Assembly: GCF_001692325.1 (NCBI RefSeq)
Contig: NZ_LXKN01000018.1
Span: 682,001-746,000 of the forward strand
DNA length: 64,000 nt
From: Rhizobium sp. AC27/96
Lineage (GTDB): Bacteria > Pseudomonadota > Alphaproteobacteria > Rhizobiales > Rhizobiaceae
Direction: 5' to 3'
The notes below the pieces were generated by a model, which saw nothing but the letters and a program-made list of their open reading frames with translations, was not told the DNA's origin and did not search any database. A program made the translations under genes and the position numbers. The stretch's first letter is position 1; every line of letters starts with the position of its first letter. Positions 18,173 to 26,629 of this stretch are shown piece after piece.

Positions 18173-19159
18173 TCAGCCTGCTTTATGTGCCGGCTCGGTG
18201 GGGCGAAGCAGCTCGCTCGGTGCGCAATCGAACAGCTCCTTGAAGCTGCGATTGAAATAGGAGATGTCGTTGAAACCGGCCGAATAGGCGACTTCGGCGA
18301 TGGTCGTCGGATTGCGTTGCTCTTTAAGCTGCTCGATCTTCTCGCGTGCCAAGCGCAGGCGCTTGTCGCGAATGACGGTCGTGCAGGTCATGCCCATGCC
18401 CTGAAAATCCTGCTGCAGAGTGCGGATCGACACACCCAGCCGCGTCGCCAGCCACTTGGCATTGAGATCGGTATCCGTCAGATGCCTGTCGATCAGGATA
18501 TCGACCATCTGCATGCGCTTGCTCGCGCTGTCGTGCAGTGAATTCAGACTTGCCGTCTGCATGCCGGTCGACAGAAACGCCTGGCGCGTCGTATCGAACA
18601 TCAGCTGACGAAGGAATGGCGAGGCCGCTTCGCTGTCCGGCGTCGTCATCATCTTGGCGATCAGCGCCCGCAGCATCATCGCCATCGGATCGCTGGCGAC
18701 AAGCTTGCGCGCCACATCGAAATCCATCCTGCTATCGGAATACATCAGCTGACGCGGCAGATGCAGCGACAGATGGTTGGAGAAGTGGCCCCGGAAATAG
18801 AAGGTGGTCGGGCGCGTGGAGTCCACGAGAATGCATTCGCCGACATCAAGAATGTTCTGCTGGCCGGAATGTTCGACCCCGCAGACGCCCTCGAGCTGAA
18901 GGATCAGGAACAGGTGCTCATTGGCATCGCGGCGGATGTCGTCCCAATCGCGGTGAACATAATCGAGATCGTTGGAGACATGGGCAAACTCCATGCCACA
19001 CACGTCGATGCGACTGGCGGTCCCGATCACGCTATCGCCGCGTTTCACCGTATGAGGATTGAAATTTCCGCAAATACCTTGGAGATCGTCCACCCATTGA
19101 TCATAGGGTGTCGGCGACCAGGTTCGATCCACGAGGCTGCGGTTCTGCAATAGATCCAA
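18173..19159 (-). CDS. AraC-family transcriptional regulator, FeaR-like
   Basis: Regulator of 328 aa with an AraC_binding_2-like N-terminal half and paired C-terminal helix-turn-helix motifs (NAKWLATRLGVSIRTLQQDF and IAEVAYSAGFNDISYFNRSF). It lies 102 bp upstream of the aldehyde dehydrogenase gene in the same direction and is the most likely direct activator of that operon. The 98-bp region upstream carries AT-rich palindromes. With the second AraC gene at the operon end, the pathway has two related regulators. Confidence 0.87.
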   Translation of the reverse strand: MDLLQNRSLVDRTWSPTPYDQWVDDLQGICGNFNPHTVKRGDSVIGTASRIDVCGMEFAHVSNDLDYVHRDWDDIRRDANEHLFLILQLEGVCGVEHSGQQNILDVGECILVDSTRPTTFYFRGHFSNHLSLHLPRQLMYSDSRMDFDVARKLVASDPMAMMLRALIAKMMTTPDSEAASPFLRQLMFDTTRQAFLSTGMQTASLNSLHDSASKRMQMVDILIDRHLTDTDLNAKWLATRLGVSIRTLQQDFQGMGMTCTTVIRDKRLRLAREKIEQLKEQRNPTTIAEVAYSAGFNDISYFNRSFKELFDCAPSELLRPTEPAHKAG

Positions 19160-19219
19160 CTCTGCCTCCCAACAGTGTCAGCACTGCCGAAGACTGCTAC
19201 AGATCCCCTCGTCCGTCAA

Positions 19220-19243
19220 TTAAATATTTAACACATTAATTAA
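19220..19243. promoter_or_regulatory. AT-rich palindromes upstream of the AraC gene
   Basis: TTAAATATTTAA (19220-19231) and TTAATTAA (19236-19243) are both perfect palindromes, 60-85 bp upstream of the AraC start and directly after the MarR/HpaR-like stop codon. MarR-family operators are often AT-rich dyads of this kind, so the adjacent HpaR-like protein is a candidate ligand. Confidence 0.35.
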
Positions 19244-19257
19244 ATTGAAATGCGACC

Positions 19258-19812
19258 TTACTCATCACCGACCGAGCCGTTATCCAGCTTCAGCGCCGCC
19301 AATTCCTCCAGCATGTCGAGAAGCTGGTCCACGCGTTCCGCACCAAAGCGAACACCGATGTCGGCATAGACCTTCAGGCTCTCCGGCATGACGTCTTCGA
19401 CGATCGCCTCTCCCGCCGGCGTGATCTGCAAAAGCACCCTTCTGCCATCCGCCTCATCCTTGTGCTTGGTGATGAAGCCGCGCTCCTCAAGCGACCGGAT
19501 CATCCGCGTCAGGCTTGGAGCCAGAATGGATGCCTTGTCGGCCAGTTCCGTTGCATCGAGCTGACCGGCCTCGGAGAGCACACGAATGACCCGCCATTGC
19601 TGTTCGGTGACATCATGCGCGACCAGGATCGGCCGGAAATGGCTCATAACCGCCTCGCGGGCACGCAAGAGCCCTATTGCCAGGGAACGGCGGCGATCGC
19701 GCAGCGGCCGTTTGGACTTTGTCTTATCGGCATCGAATCCCGATGGCTGCCTGGCGTCGCTATCTATTTTATCTGGCATGTTTCGCATGTTCGCTGAGAT
19801 CACTCTTCTCAT
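19258..19812 (-). CDS. hpaR: MarR-family regulator, HpaR-like
   Basis: Regulator of 184 aa with a winged-helix MarR core (about 45-165): EQQWRVIRVLSEAGQLDATE, then LAPSLTRMIRSLEERGFI as recognition helix and KDEADGRRVLLQITPAG as the wing. This sequence type and the proximity to hpa genes indicate HpaR, the repressor of homoprotocatechuate degradation. The N-terminus carries a basic extension; start codons at 19812, 19788 and 19779 are all in frame, none with a convincing ribosome site, so the start is uncertain. A gapped inverted repeat TGATT/AATCA overlaps the region just upstream of the first start. Confidence 0.75.
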   Translation of the reverse strand: MRRVISANMRNMPDKIDSDARQPSGFDADKTKSKRPLRDRRRSLAIGLLRAREAVMSHFRPILVAHDVTEQQWRVIRVLSEAGQLDATELADKASILAPSLTRMIRSLEERGFITKHKDEADGRRVLLQITPAGEAIVEDVMPESLKVYADIGVRFGAERVDQLLDMLEELAALKLDNGSVGDE

Positions 19813-19911
19813 TGATTAACATGAGAATCATACAGTGCAAGACGATCACAAAATCTCAAACAAGCGCCCACAGCAAAGGCATGGCCCTGTGCCCACTTTC
19901 CAGTCATAGTT

Positions 19912-20619
19912 TTATGGTGTTTGCACGATGCGACCGCTGCCCCGGATCTGCGAACGACGCAGCACCGGATGCCCGAACAACTCGACATTGCCGCTCCCGG
20001 AAATCGACACGTCAGCATCCGCCTGCGCGGTCATCTGTGCGTCGCCGCTGCCGCGAATATCGATCTGCACGGACTTGGCTGTGAGTTCCTGGAGACGCGC
20101 CGCGCCCGAACCTGAGATGTCGAGGCCGACAGTATCGGCAGCTCCGCTCGCAGCCACACTGCCGCTACCCTTGATGCTCACCCGCAACTGCGGCTGATTG
20201 ATCTGCGACAGAGTAAGGTCACCACTGCCGAGCAGTTTCCAATTCGATATTACCGGTCCCGAGAGGCTGACATCGACCCGGGCTTCACCCCAGCCCGGAT
20301 CGCAGTCCAGGCTTAGTCTGCCACCTGCGATCCGCACGTGATCGAGAAGGGCCGGATCGCCGGTCACCACGGCTTCTGCCTTGTCTCCCGGCTGATATCG
20401 AACGGAGGCCGGCAGATCGACCACCATAGTGTCGGTCGCGGTAAATGGCAGCGTCACCTGCTCGCGTGTTGGTGCCGTGGGTTCGCAGGAGGATCGCATT
20501 GTGCCCCACAAATGCATGGCGTCGACCCGATCGCGCCCGGAAAGCCCGATACCCAGCGATAGGAGAACAACTGCGCCGATCGTTCCGGCTATTGCGACGA
20601 GTGCTAACCTTCCAATCAT
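19912..20619 (-). CDS. GIN-domain (DUF2807) exported or anchored protein
   Basis: Protein of 235 aa with a hydrophobic N-terminal segment (residues 4-27: signal anchor) and a right-handed beta-solenoid of the GIN/DUF2807 type. Six GSG motifs occur at residues 131, 151, 170, 190, 208 and 227, spaced 18-20 residues, marking successive coils. It lies downstream of DUF1700 and PadR genes in the same direction (34 bp after the DUF1700 gene), forming a PadR-controlled envelope module. Function is unknown; such proteins are proposed to sit on the cell surface or periplasmic side. Confidence 0.8.
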   Translation of the reverse strand: MIGRLALVAIAGTIGAVVLLSLGIGLSGRDRVDAMHLWGTMRSSCEPTAPTREQVTLPFTATDTMVVDLPASVRYQPGDKAEAVVTGDPALLDHVRIAGGRLSLDCDPGWGEARVDVSLSGPVISNWKLLGSGDLTLSQINQPQLRVSIKGSGSVAASGAADTVGLDISGSGAARLQELTAKSVQIDIRGSGDAQMTAQADADVSISGSGNVELFGHPVLRRSQIRGSGRIVQTP

Positions 20620-20653
20620 TGTCCTGCTCCTTCAACGCAGCGTGACGAAAGCT

Positions 20654-21226
20654 TCAAGCCCGCTCATGTTCGGGTTGAGCCAAGCGGAAATGCAGGCGGG
20701 CGTAGTGGCCGAGCATGCGGGTGCCCGCGCCCAGAGCCATGAGCAGCAAGGCGCCGCCGCCGATGAGGCAGCTTACGAGCCCGGCGCCGATGAGCAGGCG
20801 CGCCAATATCCCGATGATAGGTCCGCCGATGTGAAACAGCAGGGTTGTCAGGATGATCTTCAAACCGACCACACCGATCACGACAAGCCCGATCGCAACG
20901 CCTAAGGTGACAAACATCGTGACGATCAGCAGCGGCAGCAAAAAGAGAATGTCGACGATGGCAAGGCCCCCCAGTGCCATCATGGCGGCTAGGAGGTTCG
21001 ACACGCTCCAATGCGCCTCGAAGCGACGCAGCCCGGCATCGGCGCGCAACTCCCTGGCAATTCTGGCCGGATCGCCCAATGCCGCCGCAACATCGGCTTC
21101 GCTGCGTCCCGAAGCCTCGGATTCCGCAAAATGGCCGGCATAGTCGGCGACGATATCCTCGATCTCCTGAGGCGGCAGGCCGGCAAGCCCCAGTCTCAGC
21201 GTGCGCAAGAAGGCGTCCCTGGTCAT
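20654..21226 (-). CDS. DUF1700 (HAAS) membrane protein
   Basis: Protein of 190 aa. The first 70 residues form the helical HAAS region (TRDAFLRTLRLGLAGLPPQE then IVADYAGHFAE), followed by about three hydrophobic segments between residues 80 and 175. HAAS domains in other bacteria are linked with PadR regulators and envelope signalling. Its start overlaps the PadR stop by four bases (ATGA), so the two are translated together. Confidence 0.8.
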   Translation of the reverse strand: MTRDAFLRTLRLGLAGLPPQEIEDIVADYAGHFAESEASGRSEADVAAALGDPARIARELRADAGLRRFEAHWSVSNLLAAMMALGGLAIVDILFLLPLLIVTMFVTLGVAIGLVVIGVVGLKIILTTLLFHIGGPIIGILARLLIGAGLVSCLIGGGALLLMALGAGTRMLGHYARLHFRLAQPEHERA

Positions 21227-21549
21227 GGCAAATCCTCAAGAAGTTTATCGACAGCGTCAGCAAAGGAACGCCAGTCACGGCGATGAGCTTCAAAAACCGT
21301 CTGGCCGAGCGGCGTGAGCCGGTAATATTTACGCGGCGGTCCGTTGGCAGACTCGACGATGCGCGTTGCCACCAGACCGTCATTCTGCATCCGCCGCATC
21401 AGCGGGTATATCGTACCTTCCCCCATGCCGACTGCCGCGACCAGGGTGCTGGCGATCTCATAACCATAGCTTTCGCCCCGCGACAGCACGGCCAGGACGC
21501 ACAGATCGAGGGCGCCTTTACGCAGTTGAACTTGGATCGAGTCGGTCAT
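21223..21549 (-). CDS. PadR-family transcriptional regulator
   Basis: Winged-helix regulator of 108 aa. QLRKGALDLCVLAVLSRGES begins the PadR fold, GEGTIYPLMRRMQNDGLV is the recognition helix region and PRKYYRLTPLGQ forms the wing. The ATG at 21549 is chosen because GAGG lies 6 bases upstream; an in-frame start at 21582 lacks a ribosome site. PadR proteins usually repress their own operon in response to envelope or phenolic stress; here the operon is PadR, DUF1700 and GIN-domain protein. Confidence 0.85.
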   Translation of the reverse strand: MTDSIQVQLRKGALDLCVLAVLSRGESYGYEIASTLVAAVGMGEGTIYPLMRRMQNDGLVATRIVESANGPPRKYYRLTPLGQTVFEAHRRDWRSFADAVDKLLEDLP

Positions 21550-21724
21550 GAAAGCCTCGGGTTTACAAAATACATATAACAAGCTATCTGTTTATGCAAG
21601 GTACTGGCTATTCAGGGGCGGAGCCACATCATCCAGTCGGGACAATGATGGCTCAAGGCTTCCTCGTGATGCATGCGCACCGCCCGCTTTCGGGCCCCCA
21701 CCTCTCAATAAAGGAGCTGTTGCA

Positions 21725-22696
21725 ATGACCCGCCTTGGCTTCATTCTTGCCGCTTCCCTGTCCCTCGCGACCTCGATGGCACATGCCGCCGGCTTCCAAC
21801 TGATCGAGGTGGCGGGCGAAGGCTCCCTTCCGGCGATCAAGGGAGGTGTCTGGTATCCGTGCGCCCGGCCGGTCGGCGACATCAAGGTCGGCCCCTTCAC
21901 CATGGCCGCGACAAAGGATTGCCCGGTCAAAGGAGAGAAGCTGCCGCTTGTCATCATCTCGCATGGCAGAGGCGGCACGTTCATCGGTCACCATGACACG
22001 GCGGAGACACCGGCGAATGCAGGCTTTGTCGTCGTCGCCATCAGTCACCCCGGTGACAACGCCCTGGACAAGAGCCGCATCGACTATCCCTCGGTCTTCG
22101 TCGAGCGGCCAGCCGACATCAAGCGGACACTCGACTTCATGCTCGGCTCATGGCCGGATGCGGCCAAGATCGATGCCGCGCACGTTGGATTTTTCGGCTT
22201 TTCGCGTGGCGGATATACCGGCCTCGTCGCCATCGGTGCCAACCCGCATTTCGGCAAGCGCCTGAGAGCGTGCGAGGGTAACGACAGTGCACTTTGCGAT
22301 CAGATCCACAAAGGCACGCTTCCGGAACTGACCCATGATCCACGCATCAAGGCCGCTGTGATTGCCGACCCACTCAGTGTCTTTTTCACGCCGGATAGCT
22401 TCAACGCGGTGAAGGTGCCCGTGCAGCTCTGGGGGTCGGAACGCGGCGGCGATGGCGTGACGCCGGAAAGTGTCGTGGCGATAGCCAGTCAGCTACCGGA
22501 AAAGCCCGAATTTCACGCCGTGCCCAACTCGCAGCATTTCGACTTCCTGCCTCCCTGCCCTGACGAACTGGCAAAGACCGCATCGGTCATCTGCGCAGAC
22601 CCACCGAATTTCGACCGGGTAGCATTTCATCGGGAATTGAATGCCGCGACACTTGCCTTCTTCCGCAAACATCTGGTGGATGAAAAACAGCCCTGA
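21725..22696 (+). CDS. exported alpha/beta hydrolase (dienelactone hydrolase-like)
   Basis: Hydrolase of 323 aa. A signal peptide is clear (TRLGFILAASLSLATSMAHA, cleavage after AHA). The nucleophile elbow is GFSRGG (Ser within FFGFSRGGYTG), an HGRGG oxyanion-hole motif lies upstream (SHGRGGT), and a C-terminal His occurs in NSQHFDF. The ATG at 21725 follows AAAGGAG; an upstream start at 21548 has none. The enzyme probably acts in the periplasm on an ester or lactone. It is alone in its direction, 29 bp before nothing related. Confidence 0.82.
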   Translation: MTRLGFILAASLSLATSMAHAAGFQLIEVAGEGSLPAIKGGVWYPCARPVGDIKVGPFTMAATKDCPVKGEKLPLVIISHGRGGTFIGHHDTAETPANAGFVVVAISHPGDNALDKSRIDYPSVFVERPADIKRTLDFMLGSWPDAAKIDAAHVGFFGFSRGGYTGLVAIGANPHFGKRLRACEGNDSALCDQIHKGTLPELTHDPRIKAAVIADPLSVFFTPDSFNAVKVPVQLWGSERGGDGVTPESVVAIASQLPEKPEFHAVPNSQHFDFLPPCPDELAKTASVICADPPNFDRVAFHRELNAATLAFFRKHLVDEKQP

Positions 22697-22751
22697 CGGA
22701 GAAGGCAGCCACACAGTTGAAACCCCGCCGCGAATCCGATCAGATTGACGC

Positions 22752-23150
22752 ATGGCGAAAACGATACGGATAGCCGCGGCGCTGCTATTGCGCCCCGACG
22801 GAGATACGCTGCTTGTGCGCAAGCGCGGCACCACGGCCTTCATGCAGCCGGGTGGCAAGATCGAGCCGCAGGAAGCACTCGAACAGGCTCTCGCCAGAGA
22901 GCTTTTCGAGGAGTTGGGGCTCGCCGTGGAAACGGAAGCTCTGACATTCCTCGGCAAGTTCCAGGCACCAGCAGCCAATGAGCCTGACCATATCGTCGTT
23001 GCGGATGTCTTCCGGCTTGAGGTCGGCGATATCGAGATCAGGGCGACGGCGGAGATCGAGGAAATCCGCTGGGTCTCTCCCCTCCGTCCCGGCAATTTGC
23101 CAATGGCGCCGCTGACCGAGCACCATATCCTGCCGTTCCATCGGCAATGA
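22752..23150 (+). CDS. Nudix hydrolase
   Basis: Protein of 132 aa with a complete Nudix box: GGKIEPQEALEQALARELFE then ELGL, fitting Gx5Ex7REUxEExGU. It hydrolyses a nucleoside diphosphate linked to another moiety; the substrate is not predictable. It lies 55 bp downstream of the exported hydrolase gene and ends 30 bp before the convergent GtrA gene. Confidence 0.88.
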   Translation: MAKTIRIAAALLLRPDGDTLLVRKRGTTAFMQPGGKIEPQEALEQALARELFEELGLAVETEALTFLGKFQAPAANEPDHIVVADVFRLEVGDIEIRATAEIEEIRWVSPLRPGNLPMAPLTEHHILPFHRQ

Positions 23151-23180
23151 GGCAACCCGCATCGGAACAGGCTGTGTCGG

Positions 23181-23591
23181 CTAACGCCGCCGGAAGACGA
23201 TGAGGGAATTCATCGAAAAATTGGCGATGAAGGCAATTCCGATCCCGATGATTTTTGCAAGGACCGGCCAGAGTCCATAGGCGGAGAGATAAAACGTGAT
23301 CGACACGTTGATCGACAGGCCGATAAGGGCCGCGGCCAGGAAGGACAGAGCGCGTGTCGCCGAGCGCCAGTTCGCCGCGAAGACGAAGATCGATGACGCG
23401 ATGTAATTGAAGAGGCAGGCAACGACAAAGCCTATTGTCGCGGCCGCGAGCACTCCGAACTGGAGGCTGTTGAAGTAGGAAAACACCGACACGTCGATTA
23501 TGGCGGCAAACCCGCCGGTTATGAGATAGCGCGCAAAGGTCGACCGGATTTCAGCCGAAAACAGGGATTGCTTCATCAGGCGGGAAATCAT
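23181..23591 (-). CDS. GtrA-family membrane protein
   Basis: Small integral membrane protein of about 136 aa with four hydrophobic segments and the GtrA pattern (RYLITGGFAAIIDVSVFSYF near the start, FNYIASSIFVF in the middle, NFSMNSLIVFRRR at the end). GtrA proteins are thought to help move lipid-linked sugars across the membrane or to serve in polysaccharide synthesis. The start is uncertain: ATG at 23591, ATG at 23576 and GTG at 23651 are in frame and none has a clear ribosome site. Confidence 0.78.
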   Translation of the reverse strand: MISRLMKQSLFSAEIRSTFARYLITGGFAAIIDVSVFSYFNSLQFGVLAAATIGFVVACLFNYIASSIFVFAANWRSATRALSFLAAALIGLSINVSITFYLSAYGLWPVLAKIIGIGIAFIANFSMNSLIVFRRR

Positions 23592-23651
23592 CGGCGGGCC
23601 TAGAACTCGATATTTGCGATGCAGACTGTCCTTCGAAATTATGCACGCCAC

Positions 23652-24069
23652 TTGTGCAAGAAATCTTTAAGCGCACTCACAGCGATGCGCTGCAAGCGAC
23701 GTGTCGATCCTGGAATGGCGGAGATATGCCCCTATCGGGCCTCGCAGACAGTCCGCCAGCCACGGGACAGCTTGCGGCTGGTCCTCCACTACCACTTGGC
23801 CAATGGTGAAAGCACCGAAATTCGTCCCGGCAAAACTATTCGCTATCTTTTCCACACCGGAAAGCCGCGTACTGCTTGCATGGTCCACAATACAAAAATT
23901 TGAGCCTAATATATTCCATCGTAATATAAATAATTCCGTATTATCGATGCTGCGCATTTATTGAGGAATCGATTTCGCCATCATAAAAACATTTTGTGTA
24001 CTAAGTTTTTTATTTTATCGCGAGCAGCATTAGTTATAATGACGCGCAGATAGTATAGGGCGTTGGAAA
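23652..24069. promoter_or_regulatory. AT-rich divergent intergenic region upstream of the MucR-like gene
   Basis: This gap separates the divergent GtrA and MucR-like genes. I see no coding sequence in it. From about 23890 to 24060 it is markedly AT-rich with many T-A steps, unlike the flanking genes, and TTATAAT (24033 region) could be the -10 element of the MucR-like gene. MucR/Ros proteins bind AT-rich DNA and usually repress themselves, so autoregulation here is plausible. Confidence 0.45.
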
Positions 24070-24531
24070 ATGGAAAAAGAGCATACCGCAGACAATAAAA
24101 TCTTTGTTGAACTCACCAGCATGATTGTTTCTGCATATATTGCACACAATGTGACTGCGCCGGAAGATTTGCCCAGGCTCATTCTCGAGACTCACGCGGC
24201 ATTAACAGGATCGTTTACCCCCGCCATGTCGGAATCGGAAAAGACCCTGAAGCCAGCCGTCCCGATCAAGAAATCCATCACCGAAGAATATCTGATCTGT
24301 TTGGAAGATGGCGGGAAATTCAAGTCGCTGAAACGGCATCTGAACACGAAATACGGGCTTTCGCCTGACGAATATCGGAAGAAATGGGGATTGCCTGCGG
24401 ATTATCCGATGGTTGCGGCATCCTATGCCGCCACAAGGTCGACGCTGGCCAAGAAGGCCTTGCTGGGCCACTCGAAACCTGCCCAGAGCCCGGACGAGGC
24501 TCCGGCGCGGCGGCGGCGAAAAGCCGGCTGA
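24070..24531 (+). CDS. MucR/Ros-family transcriptional regulator with an altered zinc finger
   Basis: Regulator of 153 aa. The N-terminal half (5-45) is the helical oligomerisation region; the C-terminal half carries the prokaryotic zinc-finger domain, LICLEDGGKFKSLKRHLNTK. Cys77, Asp80 and His90 occupy the first three metal positions, but the fourth, normally His, is Lys94 followed by Tyr95. GLSPDEYRKKWGLPADYPMVA after it is family-typical. MucR proteins silence AT-rich and symbiosis or exopolysaccharide genes in rhizobia. The loss of the fourth ligand suggests either a three-ligand site or a metal-free fold. Confidence 0.85.
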   Translation: MEKEHTADNKIFVELTSMIVSAYIAHNVTAPEDLPRLILETHAALTGSFTPAMSESEKTLKPAVPIKKSITEEYLICLEDGGKFKSLKRHLNTKYGLSPDEYRKKWGLPADYPMVAASYAATRSTLAKKALLGHSKPAQSPDEAPARRRRKAG

Positions 24532-24546
24532 AATTCGGCCGGCTTT
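24520..24546 (+). terminator. rho-independent terminator overlapping the MucR-like stop
   Basis: AAAGCCGGC (24520-24528) pairs with GCCGGCTTT (24538-24546) around a 9-nt loop containing the TGA stop; the descending arm ends in T residues. Confidence 0.65.
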
Positions 24547-24669
24547 ATCTCAGCAACTCCCGACGCTGGGACCAGTGCCATTAACACCGATTGAGCGGCG
24601 CCTTGCCGGCGTCGCTCCGCCTCCCGGCGGCGCGTCTGGGGCAGTTCCTTCGATGATGGCCGACCGAAA

Positions 24670-25941
24670 CTATGGCGTTTCGACCGTCTTGGCATTGACC
24701 GAAATCGCGCGCCCGGCAAACCAGCCGCTAATGGCGGCACCCAGGCCGAGCAGGACGAACAGAACCGAGCTCCAGGCAAAGCTGCCCGTCCAGCCATGGA
24801 TCATCCCGACGACGAGCGGGCCGATTGCGGCCAGCAGATAACCGACAAACTGCGCCATACCGGAAAGATGCGCGGCAACATGCGCGTCAGGCGAGCGTAG
24901 CACGATGACTGTTAGCGCTACCGCGATCAATCCTCCCTGTCCTATGCCTTGCAGCACGGCCCAGAACCACACGGTCCAAAGCGGCGCGAAGAGAAGGCCC
25001 AGCAAGGCCACGACGGCAATCACGCAAAGACTGACATTGATGGCGCGCTGATCCCGACCCTTGACGGCTATATGAGGTGCCACCAGGCAGGAAGCTGCCT
25101 GCACCATGACCGAGACCGATACGATCGCACCCGCCGTCACGCCGTCGAGCCCGCGCTCGCGCAGAATCGGAACGAGCCAGCCGAAGATGCAGTAGGCGAG
25201 CGCCGATTGCAGCCCCATGAACAGCGTCACCTGCCAGGCGATCGGATCGGTCCAGAGCCCGGTGACGCGAAAACCGCTGCGGCGGGTCTGGCTGCGCGTC
25301 CCGATGACCTGCGGCAGCCATAAAAGCCCGACCACCAGGGCCGGCAGCGCCCAGGCAGCGAGCGCGCCGCCAAGCGATCCACCAAGGGCATGCTCGATCG
25401 GCAAGGTCAGTCCGGCCGCACTCGCCGCGCCGGCACATAGCGCCATCGTATAGCAACCCGTCATCAGCGCCGCCTTGTCCGGGAAATCGCGCTTGACGAC
25501 CCCAGGCAGGAGCACATTGCCAACGGCGATGCAGGCGCCGGCTATCGCGGTTCCCAGGAACAGCATGGAAATCGAGGAAAAGCCGCGCAGCGCCGTTCCG
25601 AGCGCAAGCAGAAGGATCAGGCCCAGCAAGACGCGCTCGGTTCCCACACGCTGTGCAAGCCTCGGTGCGAACGGCGAAAACAATCCCATGCAGACAACGG
25701 GCAGCGTCGTCAGGATGCTGGCGCCGAAGGAGGACAGATCGAGCCCGGTTCTGATCTCAGGCAAAAGCGCCGACGCGCTCGAAAAGACCGGCCTGAGATT
25801 GAAAGCGATCAGCACCAGGCTTGCGCCTAGAACAAACCGGCCAATGGGCGATTTGCCCCTGTGCGGCTGTGGCGGGGGCAGCTCATCGGCTTCGGCATCG
25901 ATCAAATCGAGCGAGGAGGCATTCTGCGAAGGCATGGTCAT
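24670..25941 (-). CDS. MFS transporter, CynX/NimT type
   Basis: Major facilitator transporter of 423 aa with about twelve membrane segments. An acidic, Pro-rich N-terminal tail (about 40 residues) precedes segment 1 (GRFVLGASLVLIAFNLRPVF), a start that is typical of cyanate/nitroimidazole-type (CynX/NimT) transporters: the NLRP motif is characteristic. It overlaps the upstream GntR gene by four bases and is presumably its target. Substrate unknown. Confidence 0.85.
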   Translation of the reverse strand: MTMPSQNASSLDLIDAEADELPPPQPHRGKSPIGRFVLGASLVLIAFNLRPVFSSASALLPEIRTGLDLSSFGASILTTLPVVCMGLFSPFAPRLAQRVGTERVLLGLILLLALGTALRGFSSISMLFLGTAIAGACIAVGNVLLPGVVKRDFPDKAALMTGCYTMALCAGAASAAGLTLPIEHALGGSLGGALAAWALPALVVGLLWLPQVIGTRSQTRRSGFRVTGLWTDPIAWQVTLFMGLQSALAYCIFGWLVPILRERGLDGVTAGAIVSVSVMVQAASCLVAPHIAVKGRDQRAINVSLCVIAVVALLGLLFAPLWTVWFWAVLQGIGQGGLIAVALTVIVLRSPDAHVAAHLSGMAQFVGYLLAAIGPLVVGMIHGWTGSFAWSSVLFVLLGLGAAISGWFAGRAISVNAKTVETP

Positions 25942-26615
25942 GACATCAGCAACCGATCAAGAGCAGCGATAACGGGAGCCATGAAGCGGCGCACGGCAAA
26001 ACCGGTCGCTTCCTGATCACCGGATTCAATGGCATCGACGATCGCGACATGCGCCTGCATATCCGGCTCCGGAATATCCGCGCCAAGCGTCGCCTCGATG
26101 GTGTCGGCAATCGATAGAGAGAAGAACTCGTAGATCTCCACCATCGCTCTGTTCTGCGAAGCGGCGATGACAGCCTTGTGGAAGGCAAGGTCGCGTTCGA
26201 TGAAGGCGGCCTTGCCTCCCCCCTCGTAATTTCCGCGCGCAACGAGCAACGCTCGTAACTGGGATATCACCTCTGGCGTACGACGCAGTGCGGCGAGCCG
26301 TGCCGCCTCGATCTCAAGGGCCAGCCGGGTTTCGAACTGATCTCTCAAGCCGGCGCGGCGGGCCATGTCGAGGGGACGCCCGAAATCCGCTGTCGAGCGC
26401 ACATAGGTGCCAGACCCCTGGCGTGTCTCCAGATAGCCTTGCGAGGCCAGGACCCGTACGGCTTCGCGGATCGTGCCGCGACTGACCGACAGCATCGAGG
26501 AGAGTGAGGCTTCATTGGGGAGCTTCTCACCAACAAGCCAGCGTCGAGCGAGGATTTCGCTGCGAATGGCCTCCACGGCAGTATCCGCAAGGGTGGTTTT
26601 GGTCAGGGCGCGCAT
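25938..26615 (-). CDS. GntR-family regulator with FCD domain
   Basis: Regulator of 225 aa: winged helix at about 8-75 (LPNEASLSSMLSVSRGTIRE) and an all-helical FCD effector domain at about 85-215 with the metal-binding pattern residues ERDLAFHKAV (Asp and His) and later His in MQAHVAIVDAI. The start at 26615 lies 15 bp from a perfect 17-bp palindrome, so it probably represses itself and the coupled CynX-type transporter gene. Confidence 0.87.
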   Translation of the reverse strand: MRALTKTTLADTAVEAIRSEILARRWLVGEKLPNEASLSSMLSVSRGTIREAVRVLASQGYLETRQGSGTYVRSTADFGRPLDMARRAGLRDQFETRLALEIEAARLAALRRTPEVISQLRALLVARGNYEGGGKAAFIERDLAFHKAVIAASQNRAMVEIYEFFSLSIADTIEATLGADIPEPDMQAHVAIVDAIESGDQEATGFAVRRFMAPVIAALDRLLMS

Positions 26616-26629
26616 GGCTCAACCTTGTC

